The position numbers and the translations under genes were made by a program. A stretch of DNA of 64,000 bases. Source: Rachycentron canadum. Its lineage: Eukaryota > Chordata > Actinopteri > Carangiformes > Rachycentridae. Where the stretch lies: NCBI GenBank assembly GCA_038496675.1, contig CM076649.1:15619019-15683018 (forward strand), given 5' to 3'. This document shows, one piece after another, positions 39,664 through 51,664 of this stretch. Each line of letters opens with the position of its first letter. Position 1 is the stretch's first letter. Under the pieces are notes generated by a model. The model was not told where the DNA came from, ran no database searches, and was given only the letters and a program-made list of their open reading frames with translations.

Positions 39664-40975
39664 CCCCCACCCCCACCCCATTTTAATACCGTGGCATCTC
39701 CACCGGCCCCGGTGCTCTGATGGTCTCCTAGACAACCGAGATAACGGTGCAGCAGTTTTCCATATCGGTCCCGGAGTCTATTATAGCTCGGGATTAGCTC
39801 TCTTTCCGAAAAGGTCACATACAAAGTCACCAAACCTGCTTTTTTCCACTCCATGTGAGCCCCCACCTCCGCGAAGGCACAGCATAAACATGTATGCGCT
39901 ATTTCATTTAATGCCATTTGACTAATAGCACTGCGCATTTCCTGCGCCAAAAACACGAGTAATATAAATGAGCGTCTTCTGAGGATTTAGAGGAGCCCAG
40001 TATCCCAGGACTCAGAGGGAGAGTTTCACACTGCAGGAGAGGAGAAGGAAATGTGCTGTTATGTAGCGACCCCTGGCGAGAAGGAGATGCAGTAGCACTA
40101 TAAGGGCAGTCCTGTAGTGTTTGGGTGATTGCGTGTGTGTCTGTGTGTGTGTGTTTGTATGTGTGCATGACACATTTGCATGAGGGTCTCTGAATCATTC
40201 AGCAACTAAGAAACTGTAATAATCACGCAACACAGAGAAGGAGGGGGACTAAGTGCACAGCTGGAATGTTCCAGCTGGGATTCCCAGTGGCTGGACAGGA
40301 AGTTAGAGGAGCTCTGACAGGAAGTGTGTCCTCAGCCTGGGCCAGCATCAGATGGAGAGAGAGAGAAAGAGAGGTTTCCTGTTGGCTCTGTACACATGTT
40401 TAGACGCCTCGATTATTCTGACTGCCCCACTCTTTCTCTGTTCAAAGTCACACCCAACAAAGGCACATACCAGTATACAAAAATGCTTTTGCTTTTGCAT
40501 GCAGCATCCGTCTGTGCTCGCAGTATTAAATTATAGGAATACTATTAGAGGACAGTGGTAAGCCAAGACAGTACATCATGTACACAGGGCATGATTGTGT
40601 CACAGGATGCAGATGTCACCACATAAAGTGGAACTTCCTGCCCATCAAAGCAGTCAGTGCCACTTTAATGGACTCACGATCTGCAGCCCACAACACGAGT
40701 ATGGGTTCATGGAAATAAGGCAAGAAAATTCAAGAGGGAGAGATGGCAGAGGAGAGAGCAAGTAGAGAGGGAGATTGTAGGAAGAGATGTGATGGAGCGA
40801 TATGTGGATTGCAGGAGGAAAAATCTCTTTGTCTCTCCTGAGCTCAGTGGACAATCAAAGTTTCCTATCAGCTCTGGAGTAGGGGAAATTGGCTGCCCTG
40901 GGAAGGAGAGGGCCACTCTCACAGCCAATGGGAAGTGCCCCTGTCACTCTAATCAGGTCCGACAGAGAAAGTAGG

Positions 40976-40979
<4 letters not shown>

Positions 40980-41014
<35 letters not shown>
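40980..41014. repeat. (GT)n microsatellite
   Basis: About 17 GT units in the gata2-rpn1 intergenic region. Confidence 0.95.
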
Positions 41015-41015
<1 letters not shown>

Positions 41016-43493
41016 ACACTCAGAGGAGAGTGCTTTTTAACAGAGCAGCTTTGTTTCACTTGACTTCATGTGATCCAAGACGATACAAAGTCTAAAGTAG
41101 TGTTAGACCTTCATCTGCTGCTTATCCTCTGCACTCAGGGACATATATGAGCCACGTGGGTGCATTTTTTTGGCAAAACCTGCCCTGAGAGGCATGACCA
41201 TAAGGGCTTTGATGGAGCGCCATGTGGCAGAGATCAGTGGGTCTTAGTGGGAGCTGTGGACAGTTGCACACAAGAGCAGCGAGGGAAGAGGATTACTGTC
41301 TCATCGATACAAATCCATACAGAGAGGGAGGTTGACATCAATATGCACAGATACATCGAGCAAAAGTCTGTGTGTTGTAAACATCAACACAACACAAACA
41401 CCACAGTGGACTTTGATGCTCGCCTTCATTTATGCCATCTGCCTTTCCTGCTCTCCCTCCGTCCCCACCTCCTCCATGCCAGACAAGAATGCATCTCTCT
41501 GCACCCAGGGCCCAATCCTCTGTTTGAAGTCCCATCAGCATCTCTGCTCACACTGTGCTGTCCTTCCCTTCCTCCATCTGTCCGTCTGTCTGACTGTCTT
41601 ATCTGTCAGCCCTGCACCTCCCCACCTCCTGCAGCTGCAGCAAGAACCACAGACGCCTTCATTGTCCTCCTCTTCCTCGCCCTCATGCGTCTGCACCCAG
41701 ATCACACCTGCCACCTGCACAGGACGCAGGGTCCCGGGACCTGAGCCACAGGGCTTTCATCCACCCCTCACCTCACCCCTTCAGAGGTTCTCATCCCAGC
41801 ACCCTGTCATTGAGGAATGGCTGGAGCAGAGGGCTGGGGCAGAGAGGGACACAGAGCTGCTGTTGTAAAGATATGTGTTTTAAGCAGAGCCAGAGGGAAT
41901 CAGTGCAGGTGAGTGTGTTTGAGGTCGAGTTTGAGTTAGAGCTTCATATTTCTTCTTTTCAATCACATCCTTTTATGGCTGGGTAGCAGGATTGACTGTA
42001 TTGAATGAATCTATGTAGGAACGTGGACCCTTGTGTGTGTGTGCGTGCGTGCACACATAATAACATGCTGACAGTGAGGGTGGTGGCTCTGTCTCAGTGA
42101 TTTATGAGAGTGTGCTGTGAAGGGTCTTCTGAGCAGGATATTGTTCCGTGACTGGTGACTTCTGCCTCTCTCTTTGTGTGTGTGTGTGTGACTGTGTGTG
42201 TGTGTATTATAGAGCGAGAAAGATTAAGAGGAAGAGCGCTGCAGGTGAGCCCTCAATGTAATCAATCACCACCACGTCACAAGGCCCAGGGCTTGTGGAT
42301 TACCCCTTCAACTGATACCTAGTTTGACTCCACATTTTTTTATTTTTTGCATATTCATTATTTTTCTGGCGGATAAAAGAATGAACACCCTCTGCATCAT
42401 AACTATACTTCAGGAAAGGGAGATAATAATCAACTTCACTCCTAAGGTGGAGGGTGGAGGGTGGGGGGGGGGGCATGACAGCTCAACCACATGGCCCAAC
42501 CAGTCCAACACCCTGCACAAACCCCACCATCCACCTCAAACACACACACGGTTTGCCACATCAGGATACAGTGCTGCACATGAATTCCGGTTTAAACAGT
42601 ATTCTGCTCGGTTTACACCAACAGATAAACCGCAGTTCTTCTGCAACCGGTAATCACATCCTGGGCCAGAGGGCAGGGCGGGAACTGAAAAGACTGAAAG
42701 GCCTCCAACACCACAGCAGATAATGCATCCACAAAATAATCAGGGATGACATGATTCATGAGGTCCAGCAATATTGATTGATGTCTCCTTATGATGCAGG
42801 TGATAGTCCTGCAGTGTGATACTTGGCAACAGCATCATTCACTCACCGAACACTTTTATTTAGTAAAACCCCCTGTACACTTGCTTATCTGTGCAGTTAT
42901 TCAATCACCCAATCATGCAGATATGGGTTAGGAGCTTACAGTTAAGGTTGACAACAAACCTCAGAATGGAGAAAAAAAAAGGGATTTTGACACACAGCAG
43001 TCTACAGAGTTCACCCAGGAAACAGAAAGGCATCAATCAATCACCAGCTGTGGTGAGAAGAAAAGCATCTCAAGAACAACACATCAAACCTAGAGGTGGA
43101 TGAGATACAACAGTAGAAAACCACTGATCACCCAAGAACAGATACCTGAGGCTGATCTGAGAGCATGGGGAGTTCCTATACAGTATTAATCAGATGTTAT
43201 TCAAAAAAGTGCTCTGTGAGTGTACACTCGATCAGCATTTTAAAGGTTTAATGAAATATATGGGGTCAAATCAGACCTCTTTAGATATTAACATTAGTAT
43301 ATGAAAGGATTAAGGAATTGCTTTAAAAAAAATCAGGCAATTAAGGAGTAGTAATGTTTAAAAATTTAGAATGACACATTAGTCAAGACATTTAGTCCTT
43401 ACAGATGACGATCACATGATAAATCACAGGAGTACCCACTCTTAGAGGCAGCAGCCTAAAATCCTGCCATACAAAGCCATAACACAGTAACAA

Positions 43494-44896
43494 CACTGTG
43501 GAGTCAGAAGTCTACACACACTAACTTGACTATGCTGTGAATCTGCCTGGAAAATCCTAGCAAACGATGGCTTCAGAGGCTTCTGGCTCATTGACATGAT
43601 CTGAGTTCAGTGGAGGGGAACTTTAAGGCAACATCAAAAGAAATCAGCGAAGATGTCAGAACAGCAGAACTTTTGGACCTCCATAAGGATCCTCGGGAGC
43701 AATTTCCAAATGCCTGAAGGTTCCACATTCATCTGTACAAACAAGAGTACGAAGTATAAACTCTCCAAGAAATGAACATGCTTTGGTGCGAAAACTGCAA
43801 ATCAGTCACAGAACAACAGCAAATAACCTTGTGAAGAAGCCAGAGGAATCAGGTAGAAAAGTATCTATCTATCTAGTCTTATTTTGACATAACTTGAACA
43901 GCTGCCTAGCAAGGAAGAAGCCTCTGCTCTTAAGCTGCCATTAAAAGGCCAGACTACAGGTTACAACTGCATATGGGGACAAATATTTTTCTGGAGTTTG
44001 TGGTCTGAGGAAATAAGAATTGAACTATTCTGCCATCATGACAATCATAGGTCCAGAGAAAAAACATTAAAACTTGCAAGTTGAAAAACATAACGCAAAC
44101 CATGAAGCATGGGGCTGGAAGCATTATGCTATGGGGGTATTGCAGAAGGGTGCGCTTCACATAGGATTGCATTTTCAGAAGGAAAAATTATGTGGATATG
44201 TTGGAGCATCATCTCAAGAAATCATAACATTACATTTTTTTATTTTGCTGATGCTTTATCCAAAGCGACTTTCAAGTGAGTCAAACTTCAATGCAGCAGA
44301 GTGCCTTGGTTTAAGTATGAAATACTACAACTATTAAATAAGTGCAGGAGATCATATAAGAAGGAGGTGCTTCAGAAGAGATGAGTTTTCAGGAGCTTCT
44401 TGAAGACACAGACACTTGTGCTCTGATAGGATTCAGCATCAACCAGTAAGTTAAAGTTTGGCTACAAATGGGTCATGCAAATGGACAATGACCCCAAGCA
44501 TACTTGAAAAGCTGTGGCAAAATGGCTTAAGGACAATGTCAAGGTATTAGAGTTGTTTCCTGCCTCAGCTCCACCTGTTCTGTCAGGAGGAATAGGCTGA
44601 GAAACAAACTTACTGTGAGAGGCTTGTGGAAAGTTCCCCAAGACATTTGACCCAAGGTAAAGGATTTCAAGACAATGAGTAAAGTGTATGCAGGCATCTG
44701 ATACGTGATGTAATGGAAAGAAATAAAAGCTGAAATAAGTAATTCTCTTAACTATTTCTGACATTTCATTATTCTTGTAAAGAAGTAGTGATACTGACTG
44801 AGAAAATGGACAATGACTGGGATTAAACAACAGGCATTGTGCAAAACTGAGTTTAAATGTATCTGACTAAGGTGTAAACTTCAGATTCCAACTGTA
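43494..44896 (+). mobile_element. Decayed Tc1/mariner-family DNA transposon
   Basis: Terminal inverted repeats are recognisable: left near 43494-43525 (CTGTGGAGTCAGAAGTCTAC) and right near 44868-44896 (GTAAACTTCAGATTCCAAC), which is its diverged reverse complement. Between them lie diagnostic Tc1 transposase segments in order, such as GGGAGCAATTTCCAAATGCC (43697), ACAACAGCAAATAACCTTGT (43812), CATGAAGCATGGGGCTGG (44100) and GGACAATGACCCCAAGCA (44482). Stops and indels break the frame everywhere, so it is dead. It is interrupted by another repeat at about 44229-44447. Confidence 0.88.
44229..44447 (+). repeat. Repeat nested inside the Tc1-like element
   Basis: About 220 bases separate the transposase segments ATCTCAAGAAATCAT and AAGTTAAAGTTTGG, which are adjacent in intact Tc1 elements. 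The inserted piece contains TGCTTTATCCAAAGCGACTT and a GAGTTTTCAGGAGCTTCTTG stretch, both familiar from a widespread teleost interspersed repeat. Its class is not certain. Confidence 0.6.
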
Positions 44897-46024
44897 TTTG
44901 GTTAAAGCTGAGTTAAGACCAGAATCAGACTGTGGTGACATCTGTTATACCATGTAAACTAAATGCTAAAATCCTGTTGACACCACTCGTTTTAAAACTG
45001 CTGCTGTATTGGCTTGAATCTCTACCACAGTGTTTTTACTCTGACAGATGTGAGGTGTGGAGCTTAGGATGGAAAACAGGCCAGAGAGCTGAAGCTTACT
45101 GACAAAGTCCAGTTCAAGAAAAAAATATTCCCAAGTGCAAGAATTTAGTCTCAAAAACCTCAAATGTTTTGATTCAATTTGATCGAATCCACAAATTTGC
45201 CACTCTGTGGTAATCTTTCCATCTTGCTCGTCTAATATTCAGACTTGCAGAACGGAGCAGGCATGAGCTCAGTGGTTTGCTCGACACAGTCGGTGAGGTA
45301 GACGTGTGCGAGCAGCAGCAATCTGTCCGATGTGCCCGATTGTGAGAATGAGACTCAGCGGCTCTCCATTGCCCCAAGTCTCCTCAAGTACAGACACACA
45401 AACAAAAAAAGTCATTGTGTGGCCTTTCACCAGCATTGAGCATCAGTGCTAACAGACATTGTCTTTGCTTTCCCCCTCCTGTGTATTTTCAGAATGATTA
45501 TTGTATAGCACATACAATATGTTAACATTATCATTGTGAGGGGAATGGGGCCTGTTATTATGGAGCAGGAAATGACCTGCCAGGACCCCTGGTGACCTCA
45601 GAGGGAAAGCGATGACCTCAGACTGACCCACATGTTTGTCCTGGGCTCAGACTGTAATCGAGGCAGGTCGGCTGGTGATAGGTGGGGTTACTCTGAAACA
45701 AGGAATGTAACAATGTACTGGAAATCCCCTCTGAGGTGCCAGTACTAAACGGACACCAGTCACAACGTACATGTGGCTTATTTTTATTTTGAGATGCTAA
45801 GATGACATACTTTAATTTTGAAATGCGGTGTAGTCAATGGCATTGACGGAAGTCCAAATGCAGAGTAGCATTGTTGATGAGAAAAAAAAAAGCCTCCTAT
45901 ATGGTTAAAATTGTGGCTTTTGACACAAGTGTGCCCTCTTTTGATGAGCCATGGGTACTGTCCCTGCAAAAACAAAACTCAAACATCTTTATACACCCAC
46001 TGTGGAATCTGAATAAACGTTATC
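44897..46024. other. Interval between the Tc1 relic and the rpn1 3' end
   Basis: About 1.1 kb of non-repetitive DNA. Nothing recognisable as a gene or RNA. Confidence 0.5.
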
Positions 46025-46854
46025 AATGTTGAGTTTCTCCACATTTTATTTGAAATTTGACAGTTTTCCATATTATTGCCCATTTCACAAACATTTGCGT
46101 CTCATTTCTCATGTCTTTTCTCACATATCACCTAATCTCATGTATTCACTAATCTCATGGTAAAAAAAAAAATACCACTTACAAAAACAAAGTCATACAA
46201 AATATAGAAAATATGACTGAGCAACATCAAAAACAAGCATTTGGGGTGACAGAATCAGAGCTTCAACTTTTTTCAAATATAAACATTAGTCAGGGCGAGT
46301 AGAAAAAAAGTTGTAAGTGCAAGAGAGCTAAGATTGGAAAAGACTATCACCTTCATTCTTAAGAACTAGAGATGATCAGTCTTACAACATGGAATATCTG
46401 AGTAAAGACATGAGACTGAAACACTTGGGCCCCTCAGCTTTTCATTTAAAAAAAAAAAACAAAAACAAAAAAAAACCTTAACCATACATGAAGGAAAAAA
46501 AAATAAAAAAGTCCAGATTTAAACATGAAAATGAAGAGTCAAATCTGAGCAAAGTGTAGCTCAACAGAAACAAAAAAGTCGAACGTTGTGATGTAGCTGC
46601 TGTGAGCTGAACATGCAGTGACCTCAAGATTATCACAAGGCACAAAGGCACAAGTGTTTGGATAAACCCTTCACTACTGTAAGATAAGATGTTAATAGTC
46701 CATTACTGGGTTCAAAGGTGGTTTAAAAAAAAAAAAAAAAGTTTAAGAATTGTGTCACATTTCTTTTAATTGTCATACATACAAACAGCTGGTTGTATGG
46801 TGTAGCAGGGGTGCTGTATGTGTGTGTTTTGTGTGGTCATATGGCAGGAGTAGT
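46025..46854 (-). terminator. rpn1: rpn1 3' untranslated region with poly(A) signal
   Basis: Runs downstream of the rpn1 stop codon. AATAAA on the minus strand lies at 46045-46050, about 800 bases past the stop. A further copy occurs near 45783. The region is A/T rich with several poly(A)/poly(T) runs and no other gene. Confidence 0.5.
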
Positions 46855-49800
46855 TTAGAGGGCATCCAGCAGACTGTCGATGCGGCTGACGAGCTCCTGT
46901 CTCCTGCTGGTCAGAGTCTTCTCACTCTCGATATAAGCCTCCTTCTTGACCTTACCCGCCACCAAACGCTCCGCCTCCAGGCAGGAACGACACACCAGCT
47001 CCTTCACCTGGCTGTCCAGCTTCTGTACCTCCCCAACCTGAGGACAAGTAAAAGGGGAGTAAACCTCACTGCATACATTTTACACTTCTTTTCATTATAA
47101 TATTTAAAAACACAAAAGCCACCGACCTTATCAGCCAAGTCAGAGCCCTCAGCTTTGAGGCGGGCCTGCAGGGAGCTGATGTCATTGGTGAGAGTACGGT
47201 GGTCAGCCTCAAGCGTCTTCCGACCGCTGTTGAGTGCACCAGTGTCACGGGACTGTTTGTAGCGGTTGACCACTTCGTCCATGTGTCTGTACAGACCCAG
47301 ACGTTTGTTAACCAGAGTCAGCACCTGCTCTGTAATGGAGGCCACCTTCATGCGTATTTCAGCAGCAGGGTCCTGAACAAAGACGAAGAAAGATGATAAA
47401 TTCAGACTGACTAAAAACACATTTGAGTGATCTGAAAAGGAAATGTTTAGAATAGTAGCCAATAAAGGGAGCATGTGGATAAAGGTGCCAACAGAAACCA
47501 GGCTCATTGTAAAAACACTTGAACGCTGTCATACCTTTGTGATGGCAAAGTCAAGGCGAACATAGATGATGACGGTGAAGAAGAGAATGTAGAAAGCTCC
47601 TACAACCAAAAGAGGCTCCTGCAGCATCAGGATTTTATTGAAGTTGTAATGAACCTGAACACAAGGGAAGAATAATATTAATTTGAGTTTGAATACGTTC
47701 ATGTTAAATTCACACAGGTATAAAAAGGATCTAGTGAGGCTGACGTTTTTTTCATTTTTCAAATCACCTTAAGTTGTAAAAAAAAAATTATGAATAAAAT
47801 TGACTTGAGTAAAATTACTGTGATGATTTATTCATTTATTTATCAAGTAAAAACATAAAATATTAGCTGGTTACAGCTTCTCCAATGTGAGCAGTGGGTG
47901 AGCTTTTACTTTGAGTGTAGCCATGCAGGCAATCCTAACATTAAGAGCATCAAAATTCCCATGAGCAGTCGAAGGAGGCTGCAATACCCGCTCGATCCCA
48001 CACACAAAAAATATCAGTAATTCTCCTGTTCACAGAGGCCTCCCTGAGCTATGCTCCACAATACAGGCTTACTGATTTATCTGGACAGCTTTTCAGAACA
48101 AAACTCCTTAAATCTGTGAGGAAGTTGACCTGCTCTTGCCCGGACATACTGTTGAGAACACTGCACATTATTTTAGTCAGGTCAGCTCTTTCGCCACATT
48201 TTGGTAAACTAAACTCAATGAAGAATTGAGCTGCACAAAATTGACATACGTTTTTATCATTTGACTTACCACAACATCCTGAATGTGGTGTTCCACCAGG
48301 TTGTTCTTGGTGGCGACCAGTACGGGTCGGCCAAAGGTATCCAGATATGTATAGTGTAGCTGGTTTGGCATACGATCAATTTTATAAGGTGTGTCCACAT
48401 GAATGTGTCTGATAGAACAAGAAAGAAGAAATTGTCAGTATCAGCTATAGAGCACATATACTACTCAATCTGTAGACTTCCTTAAACACACTGACCTGGC
48501 CCCCTCTGGCAGGATGATTTTCACAGTCAGGGAGTCAATAACCTGGTCATCGTACACATGGTCAACTAGTCTCATCTTCAGTGCATATTGGTCACCTGGA
48601 AGATGAAATAATGCTTCACATTACCAACACACCCTAGGATTCAGTGGTTTACAAGGATCAGTCTCTAAATCAGGAAGGATGTGTTAGTTCAAATCATTTC
48701 TGCATTAAGACTTGAGACAAAAGTTTTCACATTTGTTAGTCAGGGTTCTCAGCAATCAACTCACCTAGGGTGTAAAGGTACTCGTAGCTGGGCAGATTGT
48801 AGCCAATGATGTAATGTGTCTTCCAGCCTCCAAACAAGGGGAAGCGAGGCCTGACTTCCACCTCCACTGAGTCATCCAGAACCTGAAGGTGGGAGGTGGA
48901 GATATTTCCGATCTCATCTCTGTAGTAGACATCCTGGGCTGAGGCAGGAAGGATAGTCTGTTGTGGAGAAATGACATAAATTCATTAAGTGAACAGTAAA
49001 AAATAAGGCAGACAACATGGTTTTGTGTTTTATAGCATACCTTGAAGGATTTGACAGACGAGATGCCGCTGTCTGACTGACGCTGGTAATCATAACGTGA
49101 GAAGGGGCCCTTCAGGATGGCTCCTGTGTGCCTCAGGTCAATGGTTTCTTCCACAGCAATGTTGCCCCAGTGAGACACTTCAATGGTGCGAGTGATGCTG
49201 CTGATGGTGAGGAAGGGTGTGTTGTTTTCATAATGGATCTTCATTGTATCCTGAAGGGTAGAGAACACACACATCATGTAATGTTTAAGCAACTTCCTCA
49301 CAGTTTCACCTGAAGCTTATCAAATCTGATCAGAGTTGTACCTCACTGAATGGAGCCACGTCACGGAAGGGCCCGTACTCAATGATCTCGTCTGACTTAG
49401 TGGGGTTACCCAGCTTGGTGTAGCTCTCAACAGTCTTTGAGGCCAGGCGCACACGCGTGGTCTGGCTGCGGGTTGGGTACGGTGAGTACAGGTAGTGGTT
49501 TCCCTGAAATATCACTAGCTGGCGCTCAGCCTGTGTGATATGTGTGGGGAAGGGCTTCAGGACATGGCTGAAAGTCATCTCCACCTTTGCTTTCAGCTGA
49601 GCACCAGCTGCCAGACTGGAGGGCAGCTGCACTTTGTAAAAGTCCCCGCTGTGTAAAAGCAGATGACAGGAGTGTGGATTAGAGAAATGATCTTAATGCT
49701 GCTGTAAAATTACAAAATTATATTTTGTTTTCAGGAAATAATTTCTTCACATTAACTCTAAGATGAGTTGTTCTAGCACTGAAGCATTATAAATATCTAT

Positions 49801-51128
49801 ATTCATTAGTATTGATTGGTTTTTAATGAAAGTGGTTGCCAAGCATAATTTTAGAATCAAATCTATGTTTTTATAATAAAAGTCACTGGGCTGTTTTTTG
49901 ACAGGTTTGTTTGATTCGATAGCTGAAAGCCAAAAACTGTAGAACAATGTGTCATTGTTAGGAGATGAAATTCCCTTGGTATAAAGACAAATCTGCCACC
50001 TAAACAATCTATTCAATTGTCTCATCAAAAAATAAATCCAAATTCATTGATAATACTGATTGTTTTCATCGCTTTAGTTAAGAATTTGGTTAGAGGATTA
50101 TTCAAGAGTAAGCTCTTACCTTTGACCCTGGATTGTTGTCTGCTGGAGTTCAAGTGTTCCATCCTCCTCCTCCTCACCCTTTACCTGTGAAAACATGGCT
50201 GTTAGAGCAGACTCCAACTGAAATGAATGCCTTTGGAAGCGATATACAGAATATGTGAGTGCTCTGTAATGCAATTAACAACAGACTGTATATGCACAAA
50301 TGAACCAATATGTCCATTATTCTGTCTCCAAACAGCTTTGCTGCCGGTTCATTCATAAAAGAAGGGGGCAGGCCTGCGCAGTCACACACGGAAGTGAGCT
50401 GTCCAGCGCATACGTGTCATTCAGCCACTGAGAGAGCGTGCAAAACTGCGGAAGTTAACATTTTCCTACGATTCAAGACCACTTTCTCTCATCAGGGCTG
50501 TTTGGTACATGCATTTCTGCTCACAGCAACAGAGCTGATGTGAAAGCCTTGCACTAAGCAGTAAACGTGCCGAGAGAGTAGCCACCGATGTTTAACTTTA
50601 GCTTTCAGAGCTCATTCACTGACCGCAGTGTCTCACTGAATCACATACGTGTGGTTGTGATTTAATGCATTCAACCGGCAGATTGTTACATCGTATGGCA
50701 GAGAGTGTTTATTAACCACTGCACCATCGCTGTTGTCACAAGCAAAACAAAAAAACTTGAGAGCTGCGAGATTTAGCAAAGCTAAGGTACGAGTAGCCTG
50801 CTACGGAGCAGCTAACGGGCTACAGCTGCTAGTCGGCTACAAGCTACAAAAGAGTCGGCGTAGTTTCAGTCACTGATGTTTGGCTCACCGAAGCTCCAAT
50901 GTAAGCCAGGTTAGGGGCCAGGTCTGCCTCTACCGCCAGGATGAAGCTCTGGACGGCAGAGTGTCCCTGGTTGGACAGCACGATCTCCGCGGTGATCTTA
51001 GCCAGATGAGTGCTCAGGTCCACTGTCCTCTTCACCTCCTCGTTCACCAAACCGTTCGCTGAAACCTTCGAGCCCATAGCAGCTACAAGGAGCAGGCAAG
51101 CGGCGAGAAACGGCGCCTTCAGAGCCAT
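46855..51128 (-). CDS. rpn1: Ribophorin I, oligosaccharyltransferase subunit (RPN1)
   Basis: Non-catalytic subunit of the ER oligosaccharyltransferase complex, which passes substrate to STT3 for N-glycosylation. Ten minus-strand coding exons: 51128-50889, 50184-50120, 49648-49342, 49250-49041, 48957-48765, 48595-48496, 48408-48270, 47654-47535, 47372-47127 and 47037-46855. All have GT..AG borders and consistent phases, giving 600 residues (human 607). Residues 1 to about 24 form a signal peptide (hydrophobic AACLLLVAAMG). The lumenal domain includes YSPYPTRSQT, GPFSRYDYQRQ and a conserved NIS sequon at Asn292. A single membrane span (about 433-452, LLVVGAFYILFFTVIIYVRL) is followed by a cytosolic helical tail ending IDSLLDAL. 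Recognised from close match to human RPN1. It is divergent from rab7a with a tRNA gene between. Confidence 0.97.
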
Positions 51129-51300
51129 GGTTAAAGAAATTAGGAGCTGAAATACCGGGATACGGATGGAAAGACCGGGGGAATGTAGGGCAGCGAAGAA
51201 AGGCCGCCGTGCCGCTCTACATCAGAAAGGATGACGCCTCATTCAGTCCGGCGCGATGACGTCACGTCGCGCTATTTACGACGCGCTGAACGTCCGACGA
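51129..51300 (-). promoter_or_regulatory. rpn1: rpn1 promoter region with consensus CRE
   Basis: CpG-rich stretch just upstream of the rpn1 start codon. It contains a perfect palindromic TGACGTCA at 51257-51264, overlapping a TGACGTCACG sequence that could bind CREB/ATF family factors, including ATF6-like factors of the ER stress response. No TATA box is visible. Confidence 0.55.
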
Positions 51301-51574
51301 GCCCGTGAAATGAGACATAGACAAAACAATCACTGAACTATTTTTTTATATAAAGATTCAATTATTTCTAATAAAATATCAAACGTTTTACCTCTGTGAT
51401 CAGTTTCACGCGGGCCAGTCTGACCAGGACATGTCCGGTAGCGAACTTTCCTACTGATGGACCCGAGTCAGTTTATCCTCAATGTATAGTACAGCCATGA
51501 TGTCAATACATCCTGTTCAACACCATATGCACCTGTAAATACAGCTGTGTGTGGTGAGGGAAGGGCGTAATCAG

Positions 51575-51647
51575 GCCGAAATAGCTCAGTTGGGAGAGCG
51601 TTAGACTGAAGATCTAAAGGTCCCTGGTTCGATCCCGGGTTTCGGCA
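51575..51647 (+). tRNA. tRNA-Phe (anticodon GAA)
   Basis: A 73-base cloverleaf. The 7-bp acceptor stem GCCGAAA/TTTCGGC is perfect, the D-arm is GCTC..GAGC, the anticodon stem TTAGA/TCTAA has loop CTGAAGA with anticodon GAA, and the T-arm CCTGG/CCGGG encloses TTCGATC. The internal A box (TAGCTCAGTTGGGAGAGC) and B box (GGTTCGATCCC) are intact. The discriminator is A, no CCA is encoded (as in eukaryotes), there is no intron, and a TTTTT terminator for RNA polymerase III follows at 51660-51664. It looks functional. It stands alone between rpn1 and rab7a. Confidence 0.97.
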
Positions 51648-51659
51648 GATGGGTGTAGA

Positions 51660-51664
51660 TTTTT
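51660..51664 (+). terminator. RNA polymerase III terminator of tRNA-Phe
   Basis: Run of five T on the sense strand, 12 bases after the tRNA 3' end. Confidence 0.8.

Larger units (their letters stand above)
36721..43493. other. Intergenic region between gata2 and rpn1, left part
   Basis: No credible gene. It holds the listed GATA cluster and microsatellites plus AT-rich DNA with long runs of A and T. The plus-strand frame at 41160-41744 is long (194 codons) but low in complexity and overlaps other open frames; I do not call it. Confidence 0.5.

Noticed and set aside
41160..41744. 194-codon plus-strand open frame, with an overlapping 178-codon frame
   Set aside because: Both frames and the opposite strand are open, composition is proline/serine-rich from CCT and CAC repeats, and no splice pattern or known family fits.
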